This document shows, piece after piece, positions 1-9,143 of a stretch of DNA of 64,000 nt. The position numbers and the translations under genes were made by a program. Origin of the DNA: SZUA-365 sp034002405 (lineage in GTDB: Bacteria; Bacteroidota; Ignavibacteria; SZUA-365); contig JAVFAS010000008.1 of the NCBI GenBank assembly GCA_034002405.1, positions 10,387 to 74,386 of the forward strand, read 5' to 3'. The notes beneath the pieces were generated by a model. That model saw only the letters and a program-made list of their open reading frames with translations, was not told the origin of the DNA and searched no databases. Each line of letters begins with the position of its first letter. The first letter of the stretch is position 1.

Positions 1-1727
1 ATACGCACGATGAAACAAGTCCTCCCCGGTGCGCTCTCGACGAGGATTTCTCCCCGATGTTTCTCGATGATCCGACGCACGATATCAAGTCCGAGTCCGG
101 TGCCCTCGCCGCTTCCCTTGGTCGTGAAAAACGGTTCGAAGATGCGTTCGCGGATGTCCTCCGGGATACCGGGACCACTGTCGGTGATGCGCGTCTCGAT
201 ATGGTCGTTGCGTTGCCGCACCGTGACCTCGAGACGTCCCTCATGATCCATCGCTTGAATGGCATTGTGGATCAGATTCGTCCACACCTGGTTGAGTTCG
301 TCGGGATAGCACGGCACGGGGGGGATGTCCTCGAACGCACGCACGACCTCGATGCCGTGCTTGAGCTGATTGTGGTAGAGCGTGAGTACGGTATCGATGC
401 CGTCGGTGATGACGGCAAGGGTCATTTTTCCTGAAGCGTCCCGATGCGAGAAGTTCTTGAGCGCGAACACGATCTTGCTCGCGCGTTCCACGGCGGTTTC
501 GATGTTGCGGCTGTTCCGTTGTTGCAATGCGAGCCGTGACGCCACGCGCAGGATGGCCAAGGCGTTGGGAAGCTGGAGCAGCGGGGTGAGTTCCTCCCAG
601 TCGTCGAACAACGCCATCTCGGCGAGCGTGTCGGCGGTCTCCTCCGGCTGCGGGATCCCGGCCGTGACGAGCCGTGATGCGAGATCGCGGCGCGCGGCGC
701 GTTCTTCCTGCGCGGAATAGCGAGTCCCCGCCGCGAGGCTGCGCTCAATGATCCGGAAAAACAGCTCTTTATTTCTGGTGTCCAGTTCATCAAGAACGCC
801 CGGCAGGTCGCGCAGCGTGTGCGCCAGGCCTCGCTCGATATTCGCGATCGAGGCACGGATGGCTCCCAGTGGTGTGTTGATTTCATGGGCGATCCCGGCG
901 ATGAGTTGCCCGAGCGCGGCCATTTTTTCCGACTGGACGAGTTGCGCCTGCGCGGCCTTGAGAGATTCGAGCGCGCGGGCGAGCTGCCGCCGCTCGGCGT
1001 CGAGCAGGCGGTTCTTGCCCTGCAGTTCCGTGTTCGCCTCCTGCACCCCTTGCTGCGCAAGGCGGACACTGGTGATCATCTTGCTGAATTCAGACGCGAG
1101 ATCTCCGATCTCGTCATTCGATCGGCGCTCGACCATGGTATCGAGATCGCCCTGTTCGACCTTGATCGCCGCCAGACGGAGCAGGGCGAGGGGACGCACG
1201 ATCAGTCGAGAATGCCAGAGACCGAATATAATCCCGAGCAGCATGGTGAATAGCGCGACGATGAACGTCGTCGAACGCATCTGTCGCACCTGACTGTCGA
1301 TACTGTCGGTACTGCCGCCGACGATCACCGCGCCGGTGAAGAGATCGGTTTCGATGCGATGCCGCGAAACCACGAGTGTATCGACGTCCTCGAGCGCCGA
1401 CGCGTAGATGAATCCCTCGGGGTCGGCCGCGAACGTGGCGCCGTGGTCATCGACCATGGCAACGAAGCGCACCGCCTCGGATTGCTGCACGAAGTCGATC
1501 GCGCGACGGATGCCTTCCCAGTCCTGGTTCTTCAATCCGATCGCCACGCTGTTTCCGACCATTTGCGCGAGCGACTGCATTTCCGCGGCCATGCTCTCGC
1601 GCAACGCACGTGTGTGCTCGAACGGGAAGTAGAGGAACATGAACAGCGACAGTACGACGATGAACAGCGTGATCGGAAGCTGGATCTTCTGCCGTACGTT
1701 GAAACGATGTGTTGTTCGGTGACGCAT
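1..1727 (-). CDS. Sensor histidine kinase, C-terminus cut by window edge
   Basis: Membrane-bound histidine kinase, at least 575 residues, read by direct translation of the minus strand. It has an N-terminal membrane segment (LPITLFIVVLSLFMFLYF), a roughly 130-residue extracytoplasmic region, a second membrane segment (TTFIVALFTMLLGIIFG), a HAMP-like linker (RPLALLRLAA), a coiled coil, then the phospho-acceptor H-box AGIAHEINTPLGAI. The N-box (WTNLIHNAIQ), the G1 box (DSGPGIP), the F-box (EPFFTTKG) and the G2 box (GTGLGLDIV) follow, and the protein ends very close to base 1. It is the last gene of a four-gene minus-strand operon, 28 bp after the porin-like gene. The first gene of that operon encodes a receiver domain, its likely partner. 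The ATG at 1727 has no strong ribosome binding site. Confidence 0.9.
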   Translation of the reverse strand, partial: MRHRTTHRFNVRQKIQLPITLFIVVLSLFMFLYFPFEHTRALRESMAAEMQSLAQMVGNSVAIGLKNQDWEGIRRAIDFVQQSEAVRFVAMVDDHGATFAADPEGFIYASALEDVDTLVVSRHRIETDLFTGAVIVGGSTDSIDSQVRQMRSTTFIVALFTMLLGIIFGLWHSRLIVRPLALLRLAAIKVEQGDLDTMVERRSNDEIGDLASEFSKMITSVRLAQQGVQEANTELQGKNRLLDAERRQLARALESLKAAQAQLVQSEKMAALGQLIAGIAHEINTPLGAIRASIANIERGLAHTLRDLPGVLDELDTRNKELFFRIIERSLAAGTRYSAQEERAARRDLASRLVTAGIPQPEETADTLAEMALFDDWEELTPLLQLPNALAILRVASRLALQQRNSRNIETAVERASKIVFALKNFSHRDASGKMTLAVITDGIDTVLTLYHNQLKHGIEVVRAFEDIPPVPCYPDELNQVWTNLIHNAIQAMDHEGRLEVTVRQRNDHIETRITDSGPGIPEDIRERIFEPFFTTKGSGEGTGLGLDIVRRIIEKHRGEILVESAPGRTCFIVR

Positions 1728-1755
1728 GCCGGTACGCGGTGGAGCGGATCGAGAC

Positions 1756-2991
1756 TCAGAGCAGGATGCTCAAGCCGAGGAATCCGAAGGTCAGGGTGAC
1801 ACGATGACTGTCTGCGTGCAGATACCCGGGAGTGAGGACCACGTTTTCATGCAGCTCATCATAGACGATGAATTGCGCCTTCGCGGTGATCGCTTCGTTG
1901 AATCGCCACGCAGCACCCGTGGTGTAGACAAAATAATCGGCGGCGACGCCGAAATAGTAATCGCCCCATTGCAGCGAACCGTAAAGGGTGAGCGACGGCA
2001 GAATGTCATAGCCGAGCAGCCCATAGGCGAATCCCTGTTCGGCATGGAGTTTGAGTTCCTCCGCCGGCTCGTAGTCGTAGATGACCTTGATCAATTCGCC
2101 CTCGAAGAGAAAATCTCCGTACCGGAAACTCAGGTCGGCACCGAGGCGAATCCGTTCGGCGTCATCACCCAGCAGCGCCCGGGCTTCGGGTGGCAGGACG
2201 TAGGGACCGAAGGCCAGCGTGTCGCGGAGATTGTTGTAGTCGTGCGTGAAGGAAACACCGGCCTTCCATTGCTCGTCGCGCGTGCGAATGCCAAGGCGTC
2301 CGCCGAACAGCTTCAGTTTCAGACTGCTCGGATCAAAACCGGAAAGGAACTCGAAGTCGCGGTTGATATCGGATTGAATGCTGCCATCGGGATTGGTCGA
2401 GGAGAGGTACGAGGCCTCCGCGTTTCCGGCGAACGCGGCATAGTCGAAGAACACGCCGCCGGATGCATGGACGCCGGACACCTGGAGATACGCATGTTCG
2501 GGGATGAAGTCCTCGTTGAAGAAATGCGTGCTGAGCAGGCGTTCGTATACCATCGGACGAAATACGTAGGGAAGCAGGGCGAGACGGTTCTTGATCTCAT
2601 TGAGGTGGTTGAACGCCGGAAACAACAGACCCGCCTTGATGTTCAATCCCTCGTCGTAGTGATAGTTCAGCCACGCTTCCTGGAGGCTGAGACTGCCCCA
2701 GTGCTTTTCAGAGGAGTAGTTTGCCTGAAATTCCAGGTCGATGAAAGCCGAGAAGCTTTCATCGATTTCCTTGCTGAGGAAGAGGTCGAGCTGCTGCACG
2801 GCGAAACTGCTTCGCGACTCGCGTTGCCGGAGGATGTCTCCGGTCTCCGCCAGCCGAATTTTCAGTTGGGATTCCTGATGCATGAAGACCGATTGCATCG
2901 ATCCGAAGACCTGGAGTTCGTCGCGTTCCTGCGCGGTGACCGCCGTGGCACCGGTGGCGAGCAGCACGAGAAAGAGGAGGGGGCGTTTCAT
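1756..2991 (-). CDS. Outer-membrane porin-like beta-barrel protein
   Basis: 411 residues with a clear signal peptide (MKRPLLFLVLLATGATAVTA, cleaved before Q). The body alternates hydrophobic and polar residues in short aromatic-rich strands, typical of an outer-membrane barrel; the stretch around FLSKEIDESFSAFIDLEFQ and KAGLLFPAFN resembles phosphate-selective or anion porins (OprO/OprP-like). The gene starts 4 bp after the stop of the small PstS-like binding protein and is followed by a histidine kinase. A porin beside a phosphate-type binding protein suggests anion uptake or sensing. Family assignment is by general appearance, not a precise motif. Confidence 0.7.
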   Translation of the reverse strand: MKRPLLFLVLLATGATAVTAQERDELQVFGSMQSVFMHQESQLKIRLAETGDILRQRESRSSFAVQQLDLFLSKEIDESFSAFIDLEFQANYSSEKHWGSLSLQEAWLNYHYDEGLNIKAGLLFPAFNHLNEIKNRLALLPYVFRPMVYERLLSTHFFNEDFIPEHAYLQVSGVHASGGVFFDYAAFAGNAEASYLSSTNPDGSIQSDINRDFEFLSGFDPSSLKLKLFGGRLGIRTRDEQWKAGVSFTHDYNNLRDTLAFGPYVLPPEARALLGDDAERIRLGADLSFRYGDFLFEGELIKVIYDYEPAEELKLHAEQGFAYGLLGYDILPSLTLYGSLQWGDYYFGVAADYFVYTTGAAWRFNEAITAKAQFIVYDELHENVVLTPGYLHADSHRVTLTFGFLGLSILL

Positions 2992-2995
2992 GGCG

Positions 2996-3448
2996 CTATT
3001 TCACCTTGGCGATGATTCGAACGTTGGGGAGATTCTTCGCCGGACGTTCGCTGACGTACCCGATGGCACCGGGCGTGCGGCTGACAAGATCGATGACCTC
3101 CTCCTCCGTGGCGAGCGCGCGCGGTGGACGGGCCTTGCCGGTGAACTGCTTGCGCAGCCAGATGCGTTTGAATTCTTCCTCGGTCATGCCGAGCGCGGCA
3201 AGGAAGGACTCCTTTGTCTTGCCGCCTTTCAGGTCGAAGACGCTGATGCGGGTGCCATCATCCCAGTGCACGCGATTCAGTGTGTAAATATCAAGAATGT
3301 CCTTTGCAGAGAGCGAACGCACGTTGACCGCGTCATTGACGATGATCGTGGTTTGCGCGCACAGCGCGGCGGGAATGCAGAGTGCCGCGGCGAGCAGCAT
3401 GAGACGCAGGGTGTGGACGCGGACGGAATATGCGATGATGGCACGCAT
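2996..3448 (-). CDS. Short PstS-like periplasmic binding protein
   Basis: 150 residues with a signal peptide (hydrophobic LMLLAAALCIPAALCAQ). The mature part matches the PBP-like_2 fold found in PstS: the SAKDILDIYTLN segment, a W-DG motif, FLAALGMTEEEFKRIWLRKQ, and the terminal SRTPGAIGYVSE signature that closes the phosphate-binding lobe. It is about half the length of a true PstS and no PstCAB transporter lies nearby, so a sensing or auxiliary binding role is more likely than ABC uptake. It sits 15 bp after the cyclase gene and 4 bp before the porin-like gene. Confidence 0.8.
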   Translation of the reverse strand: MRAIIAYSVRVHTLRLMLLAAALCIPAALCAQTTIIVNDAVNVRSLSAKDILDIYTLNRVHWDDGTRISVFDLKGGKTKESFLAALGMTEEEFKRIWLRKQFTGKARPPRALATEEEVIDLVSRTPGAIGYVSERPAKNLPNVRIIAKVK

Positions 3449-3463
3449 CTGGCGATTCTCCGA

Positions 3464-5014
3464 TCAACTCGCCATGTCCATGAGACGATGTTCCGCCTCG
3501 CCGAAAAACACGGACGTGAACCGGAGCAGCACCGTCTCCGGATCGGCGTCGATCACCTTGGCGTACACCTCCGTTTCCGTACGCACGTCGCCGTCACGAA
3601 CCGCGTCGATGCGAACATCCGCATGCGGTGGCATTTCTTGCGCAAGGCGGAGTCGCACGGCGTGGATCGAGAGCGCCGTGACCTCGGCGGAATAGCGCGG
3701 ACCGGAAACGGACTTGCCATCGAGGATGGTGAACTCGATCGCGATCGGCCGGCGGACCGGCTGGAGCGCGAGTTCGGGAGGGCGGAAGCGGATGGACGTG
3801 CCGTTTTCAATCCCCGACACCGAATGGATGGTCAGCGGGACGCCGATTCCCTTGAGCGACACCTGGAAGCGGTGGTCGACGATGACGCGGGCGACGCAAC
3901 GTTCGAGCGTCGCGGCGTCGATCAGGATTTGCTGTCCGGTCGAGAGCGCCTCGATGCGCGCGGCCAGGTTGACTGGTGTTCCGACAACCCCGTACTTGGC
4001 GCGTCGTTCGGAACCGATGTTTCCCACCACCACATCACCCGAAGCCAGACCGATCCCCATTTCAATGGGGGGAAGTCCCTCGCTGACATGGATCGCGTTG
4101 ATCCCTTCCATCACGAGTTGCATCGACAACGCGCAGGCCACCGCGCGATCCGCATGATCGGGGAGCGGATTCGGCGCGCCGAAAATGGCGAGGACACCGT
4201 CACCGAGGAATTCGATCACGATGCCCCGGTGTTCGGAAATGACCTCGATCATGCGTTCGAAATACCGGTTGAGGACCCGCATGACCGTGTCCGCGGGCAG
4301 GCGGTTGGTGAATGCGGTGAAACCCCGTAAATCGGAGATCAAAACGGTAATATCCTTTTTGTCGCCGCCGATGTGCAATCCCTCCGGATCGCGGAGCACG
4401 GTGTCCATGACTTCGTCGCTGACGTAGCGCCCAAAGACGCCACGGATGAAATCATTCCGGAGCTGCAACTCCTGCCGTTGAAACTCGATGTCATGCATCT
4501 GCCGTTGGATTTCTTCTTTTTGCCGCACGACCTCGGTCGTCCGTTCCACCACCAATCGCTCGAGATTTTCATTCAGTTCGATCAGCGCGCGGTTCTGCTC
4601 CTCGAGTTGCTTGTCCTGGAAATACCCGCGGACCGCCTCCTTGATGGTCAGGACCAGGTCGGTTTCGTCCCAGGGCTTGGTGATGTAGCGGAACAGGTTC
4701 GCATGATTCACGGCATCGCCGACCGCGCCGGCGTCGGCCTGCCCGGTGAGGAGGATGGAACATGTCCGCTCGTTGAGCGCATGGATGCGACGGAGCAGTT
4801 CGCTGCCCTTCATCCCCGGCATGATATGGTCGCAGAGCACCACCGGGACATCGACACCCGCCGCGAGGAACTCGCTGAAGACGGCGAGGGCTTCCTCACC
4901 GGAGTCGACCATTTCCAGTTGATATTCATGACCAAAATGCTCACGCAACTGATCCTTCAGACTGAGGAGAATGATCTCCTCGTCGTCGACGCAGAGCAGG
5001 ACGGGTTTGCTCAT
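3464..5014 (-). CDS. Response regulator fused to class III adenylate/guanylate cyclase
   Basis: 516 residues from the ATG at 5014; a longer frame upstream reads as non-coding. Residues 1-125 are a receiver domain with acidic pair D10/D11, phospho-acceptor D62 (VVLCDHIMPG) and K113. Residues 130-190 form a coiled coil. Residues about 215-400 are a class III cyclase with metal-binding D228 (ISDLRGFT) and D272 (FLGDGVLAIFG), and the Asn/Arg pair in VNLAARIE. The purine-specifying positions are not the usual Lys/Asp: the sequence has EFLGD and KYGVVG, i.e. Glu and Gly, so the product (cAMP or cGMP) is uncertain. The C-terminal ~110 residues resemble a degenerate PilZ-like barrel. First gene of the operon that ends with the histidine kinase, probably its phosphorylation target. 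Confidence 0.9.
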   Translation of the reverse strand: MSKPVLLCVDDEEIILLSLKDQLREHFGHEYQLEMVDSGEEALAVFSEFLAAGVDVPVVLCDHIMPGMKGSELLRRIHALNERTCSILLTGQADAGAVGDAVNHANLFRYITKPWDETDLVLTIKEAVRGYFQDKQLEEQNRALIELNENLERLVVERTTEVVRQKEEIQRQMHDIEFQRQELQLRNDFIRGVFGRYVSDEVMDTVLRDPEGLHIGGDKKDITVLISDLRGFTAFTNRLPADTVMRVLNRYFERMIEVISEHRGIVIEFLGDGVLAIFGAPNPLPDHADRAVACALSMQLVMEGINAIHVSEGLPPIEMGIGLASGDVVVGNIGSERRAKYGVVGTPVNLAARIEALSTGQQILIDAATLERCVARVIVDHRFQVSLKGIGVPLTIHSVSGIENGTSIRFRPPELALQPVRRPIAIEFTILDGKSVSGPRYSAEVTALSIHAVRLRLAQEMPPHADVRIDAVRDGDVRTETEVYAKVIDADPETVLLRFTSVFFGEAEHRLMDMAS

Positions 5015-5140
5015 CCCGACACTCCGTTGGCAGGTCCTCGCTCCGCGCGGTCGCGGCGTGCATCGATCATGGACGCGACACGGGGCAGGGATGAAGGGAT
5101 GTGGAGCACGCGTTTCATTGTTCGGGTGGCGAGGATGGTT

Positions 5141-5182
5141 GAATGCGGAATATACGGAAATCATACGGATTTCTCCGCATTC
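5141..5182. promoter_or_regulatory. Inverted repeat in divergent promoter region
   Basis: The 265-bp divergent region between the cyclase gene and the outer-membrane protein gene contains a perfect 9-bp inverted repeat, gaatgcgga (5141-5149) and tccgcattc (5174-5182), enclosing a direct repeat atacgga at 5152-5158 and 5163-5169 (11-bp period, one helical turn). This is the arrangement of an operator for a dimeric regulator. No regulator gene is adjacent, so the assignment is inference. Confidence 0.3.
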
Positions 5183-5279
5183 CGCGAAGTCCCGACTGGC
5201 GCAGTGTCACCGGAATCGCTATTTTCCCCGAAAGAGGACATTCCGCTACCATTCGCACCATTCCCAAGGATCGATGCAC

Positions 5280-6173
5280 ATGCACTCAGGCTTTGACCGC
5301 ATGCTCCACGGTTTACGTGTCGTCGTCAAACCGGGAGCGCTGACCGCGCTGTTCATACTGTGTTGTCTCGCGACGTCGCCGCTTTCGGCGGACTCCTGGC
5401 CGATGCAACGCCGGACGACCTTCTTTTCCGTTGGGTACCGCGGGTTCAGCAGTGCGGAATATTTCGGGCGGGATGGTGCGCGCCTCGGCATGCATCGGCT
5501 CGAGGAGCAGTCACTTACGTTTTCCAGCGAATACGGGTATTCGAAGTATGTCACCGCCGTGGTGCGGTTGCCGGCGTTCCGCAAGCTGTATGCGCAGACG
5601 GCCGCCGATGCACCGCTGCTCAGCGTGCAGTCACCCGGCGATGTGGATCTCGGTCTTCGCGTCACGCTCTGGCCCGGCGAGTATGATGCGATCAGCCTCA
5701 CCACGCTCTTCGGGATTCCCCTCGGGGAGTCGACGCAGACGGGCGGACTCTGGGCGGGAGATAATGAATACAATCAGCTCGTCCTGCTCCGCTACGGCCA
5801 TACGTTCGAGTTTCTCGGCACGCATGTGCAGCTGGAGAGTGGGTATAATTTTCGCAGCGGGGGGTATGCCGACGAGATTCGGTTCGGCGCGGAAGTTGGA
5901 CTTCGGCCGATGGAGTCGGTCGAAGTGAAATTCATTGTGCAGGCCGTGCGGAGCCAGGGGAACGGTGATCCGGAATTTCTGGGCGGAAGTTATGGCTTTG
6001 CCAGCAACAACCAACGGTTCATCATGTTCGGGCCGGAAGCGGCGGTGTGGCTCACCGACGGGATGGGCCTGTCGTTCGGGGCGCGGACGATCACCAATGC
6101 CAGGAGCATGCCGGCCGCGACGGTGGTGACCACCGGGGTATTCTTTCTGCTCACACCCGCGAGCGATTCGTGA
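5280..6173 (+). CDS. Exported outer-membrane protein, transporter-barrel-like
   Basis: 297 residues from the ATG at 5280, chosen because AAGGA at 5266-5270 lies 9 bp upstream (an in-frame ATG at 5274 is too close). The N-terminus has a signal peptide (VVVKPGALTALFILCCLA...SA). The rest is a series of amphipathic strands (SVGYRGFSSAEYF, DVDLGLRVTLWPG, YNQLVLLRYGHTFEF, VQLESGYNF, EIRFGAEVGLRP), ending in LSFGARTITNAR and VTTGVFFLL, so an outer-membrane barrel is the best call. It overlaps the start of the AddB-like gene by 4 bp (GTGA), so it is probably translationally coupled to it, although no functional link is evident. Confidence 0.7.
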   Translation: MHSGFDRMLHGLRVVVKPGALTALFILCCLATSPLSADSWPMQRRTTFFSVGYRGFSSAEYFGRDGARLGMHRLEEQSLTFSSEYGYSKYVTAVVRLPAFRKLYAQTAADAPLLSVQSPGDVDLGLRVTLWPGEYDAISLTTLFGIPLGESTQTGGLWAGDNEYNQLVLLRYGHTFEFLGTHVQLESGYNFRSGGYADEIRFGAEVGLRPMESVEVKFIVQAVRSQGNGDPEFLGGSYGFASNNQRFIMFGPEAAVWLTDGMGLSFGARTITNARSMPAATVVTTGVFFLLTPASDS

Positions 6174-9143
6174 CCTCCTCGTTTTCCTCACCGGCGGGTG
6201 AGGCGATTGCCGCGGCGATCGGACGCGGTGCGACGGTATGTACCGCCACGCAGCGGCTCGCACGCGCCCTGCATGCCGGGTGGATCGAACGCATGCGTGC
6301 CGATGGCCGGGACGTCTGGCCGACACCCGACATCCTTCCCTATAACGCGTGGTTGCACCGACTCGTGCAGTCCGATACCGGTCGGCGGATGGGACACGGT
6401 CGTCCGGGTGTCCCACCTCGCATTCTTCAGGAGCAGCAGGAACTGTTGACCTGGGAAGACGCCGCGACGGCGGTTGGTGTGCTCGATGCCGCTCTGCAGC
6501 CACGGCAGCTCGCCGCGGCGCTGATGGAGGCACACGCCGTCGCACTCGCATGGGACATTATTGTCCCGCGACCGTCGGGCACGCCGGGAGGCGACGGGCG
6601 CGAGCACCGTGATGCCGGGCGCGAGCACCGTGATGCCGGGCGCGANNNNNNNNNNNNNNNNNNNNNNNNNNNNNNNNNNNNNNNNNNNNNNNNNNNNNNN
6701 NNNNNNNNNNNNNNNNNNNNNNNNNNNNNNNNNNNNNNNNNNNNNCGGGCGCGAGCACCGTGATGCCGGGCGCGAGCACCGTGATGCCGGGCGCGATACC
6801 GACAATGTCGGCATCGCGGGCGATGCAGCCGCATACCAGGTGACGCTTGCCACCGTACGTGAGCGCTGGCGCCGTCTCGGCGTTGCGCCCGGCGGTAGCC
6901 TCGCCTGGCGGGCGGTCGAGACCATCCGGGAGAATTCTTCCACACGTCCGCGTGAAGTGGTGTTCGCCGGTTTCGACATCGAGAACGATGCGGCGTTCCA
7001 GGCGCTCCGGCAGGTGCTGCGTGATCTCGGCATTCCCGTGCTGACCTTCACCTCTGATGCACCGGAGGCCCGATTGCGTTTCCTTCGGTACCCTTCCTTC
7101 GAGGATGAAGTGCGTGCCGCGGCGCGCTGGTGCCGGGCATTGCTGGAGCAGGGAGAATCGAACATCGGTGTGATCATTCCCCATCTGGATCTCATGCGGC
7201 CGGTCGTCGAGCGCGTGTTCTCCGACATCCTGCAACCGGTCGCTACCCGGCAGCCCGAGCAGTCACATCGTATCGCGTTCGAACTCTCGCTCGGGCATCG
7301 AGCGGTGGATGAACCGATCATCGCCGCGGCGTTCCTGCTGCTCGAGACCGGCCGGCAATCGCTTCCGGTCGGATACTGGACGCGGGTGCTGCATTCGCCG
7401 TTCGTGCGCGGCGCGGAGCAATGGAGCGCGAGCCGGGTGCGCGTGGACCTCGAGCTCCGGCGGATCGGAATGCAACGTGTCGAGGGAACGGATCTTCAAG
7501 CCGCGGCCTCGCGCATCCCCGGCGCAATGGACGATCCGTTGTTGGCAATGAGTGCCGAACGGATCGAGGATCATACCCAGCGTCTGCCCTCACAGTGGGC
7601 CGAGCGCTTCCGCGCGCGTCTCGATGCATTTGGTTGGCCCGGCGATCGTTCCCTGACAAGCCGGGAGTACCAGGCGCATGCACGCGTCGCGGAACTCCTC
7701 GCGGAATTTTCCGCGCTCGATACGGTGTGCGCGGCGCTTCCGTTTGTCGATGCGCTCGGCCGCTTCCGTCATCTCGTGTCCGCACGGATATTCCAGGTGC
7801 AATCGACGGATGCACCCGTACAGATCATGGGTGTCCGCGAGACCGCGGGACTCCGTTTCGCGCACTGCCGCATCCTTGGAATGAATGACGACGTGTGGCC
7901 GCCCCAACCACGTCCCACCGCCTTCATTCCGCTGCGCCTCCAGCGGCGTGCGGGGGTGCCCGCGGCATCGCCCGACCGTTTCCTCGCACAGGTGCGTGGA
8001 CAGACCACCTCCCTGCGGCACCTTGCGCCGGAGGTGACGTTCAGTTGCAGCGTCGCCGATGGGGACCGGCTTCTGCTGCCCACGCCCCTGTTGGAGGATA
8101 TCGCGGTGGAAGACCGTTCCGTCGACAGTGCCGGCATGGGCATCGACGCGGCGGATTCGGCACAGGTGATGGGAGGCCGTGGGCGCGAGTGGCTGACGCG
8201 ACACGAGGATCATCAGGCACCGGTCGTGACGGACGCGGAGCAGATCCGTGGCGGCACGGGTGTGCTGACCCTGCAATCCGCCTGTCCCTTTCGCGCATTC
8301 GCCGTGCATCGTCTGCATGCGGCGCGTCCCGCCACCGTCGAACACGGTGTGCGTCTTCTCGATCGTGGGTCACTGGTGCACGCCGTGATGGAGGAGATCT
8401 GGAAGCATCTCGCGCGCGAGGTGGGGACGGACTCCACGCAGCCGCTTGCATGCTTCGACGATGCCGAACTGCATACGATGATCGCGGAAGCGACGCGCGT
8501 GGCCATCGACCGGCAGCGGTCGCTGCATGGCCGACGCATCGCGGCGCATGTGCTTGACGCGGAACGGGAATGTCTGTCCCGCCTGTTGGTTGAATGGTTC
8601 GACATCGAGCGACAACGAGCGCCCTTCCAGGTCATGGCTCATGAACAGCGTATCGAGACCGTCATTGCCGGACTGCGACTGTTCGTACGCGCCGATCGCA
8701 TCGACCGGCTTGCCGACGGCGGCGTCGCGATCATCGACTACAAGAGCGGACGGAAATCCGTGGATGACTGGATGAGCGACCGTCCGGTCGAACCGCAAAT
8801 CCCGCTCTATGTCCACACCTTGGGCGATACGGTGCGCGCGGCGGCATTCGCCGTGCTGCGCCGCGGCGAGTGCCGGTTGAGCGGGCTCCGGGATGATGCC
8901 GCCGACGCGGCGGAGTTTTCCCCCGCGTCCGAGTATCTCGGAGCACACGATCCGGAACTCCGAAATTGGGAGGACCTGCGGCACCGGTGGACCGACGTGC
9001 TCACGCGGCTCGCGACGGACTTCATGCAGGGTGTCGCGCGCGTCGATCCGCGCGATGGGGCCGATACCTGCGCATACTGCGAGCTGCCCACGCTGTGCCG
9101 CATTCACGAGATGGAACAGGGGACGGCGGACGATGAACGCTGA
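6170..9143 (+). CDS. AddB-like PD-(D/E)XK nuclease, interrupted by an assembly gap
   Basis: Probable recombinational repair nuclease of the AddB-like family (relatives of TIGR03623, near 900 residues). The GTG at 6170 overlaps the preceding stop. The reading frame appears to shift across the 100 Ns, but if the 51-bp flank shared by both sides (6595-6645 and 6746-6796) is collapsed the two halves join in frame to 2823 bp, 940 residues. The C-terminal nuclease has the IIDYKSGRKS motif. An AddB-type 4Fe-4S cluster is indicated by one Cys in QSACPFRAF and three in CAYCELPTLC at the end. No Walker A motif is seen, as expected for the inactive helicase half. An in-frame 21-bp tandem repeat encoding GREHRDA lies at the gap. 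The UvrD-like partner overlaps its end by 11 bp. Confidence 0.88.
6595..6796 (+). repeat. In-frame 21-bp tandem repeat (GREHRDA) spanning the gap
   Basis: Units of gggcgcgagcaccgtgatgc-type sequence, 21 bp each, occur about 2.4 times on each side of the N run and encode GREHRDA. A multiple of three keeps the frame whatever the copy number. The real number of copies cannot be known from this assembly. Confidence 0.85.
6646..6745. other. Assembly gap (100 Ns) inside tandem repeat
   Basis: Exactly 100 Ns, a conventional placeholder. The 51 bases before and the 51 bases after are identical, so the contigs may simply overlap here, or a longer repeat array was collapsed. Confidence 0.95.

Noticed and set aside
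422..1069. Minus-strand frame of 215 codons
   Set aside because: Out-of-frame shadow of the histidine kinase, which reads continuously through 1-1727 in another frame.
2996..3448. Complete Pst phosphate transporter
   Set aside because: Only a half-length binding protein is present; no PstC, PstA or PstB genes adjoin it.
6595..6796. CRISPR-like array
   Set aside because: Units are contiguous 21-bp tandem repeats with no unique spacers and they encode protein.
6170..9143. Apparent frameshift in the AddB-like gene
   Set aside because: It arises only because 100 Ns is not a multiple of three; joining the shared 51-bp flanks restores one frame.
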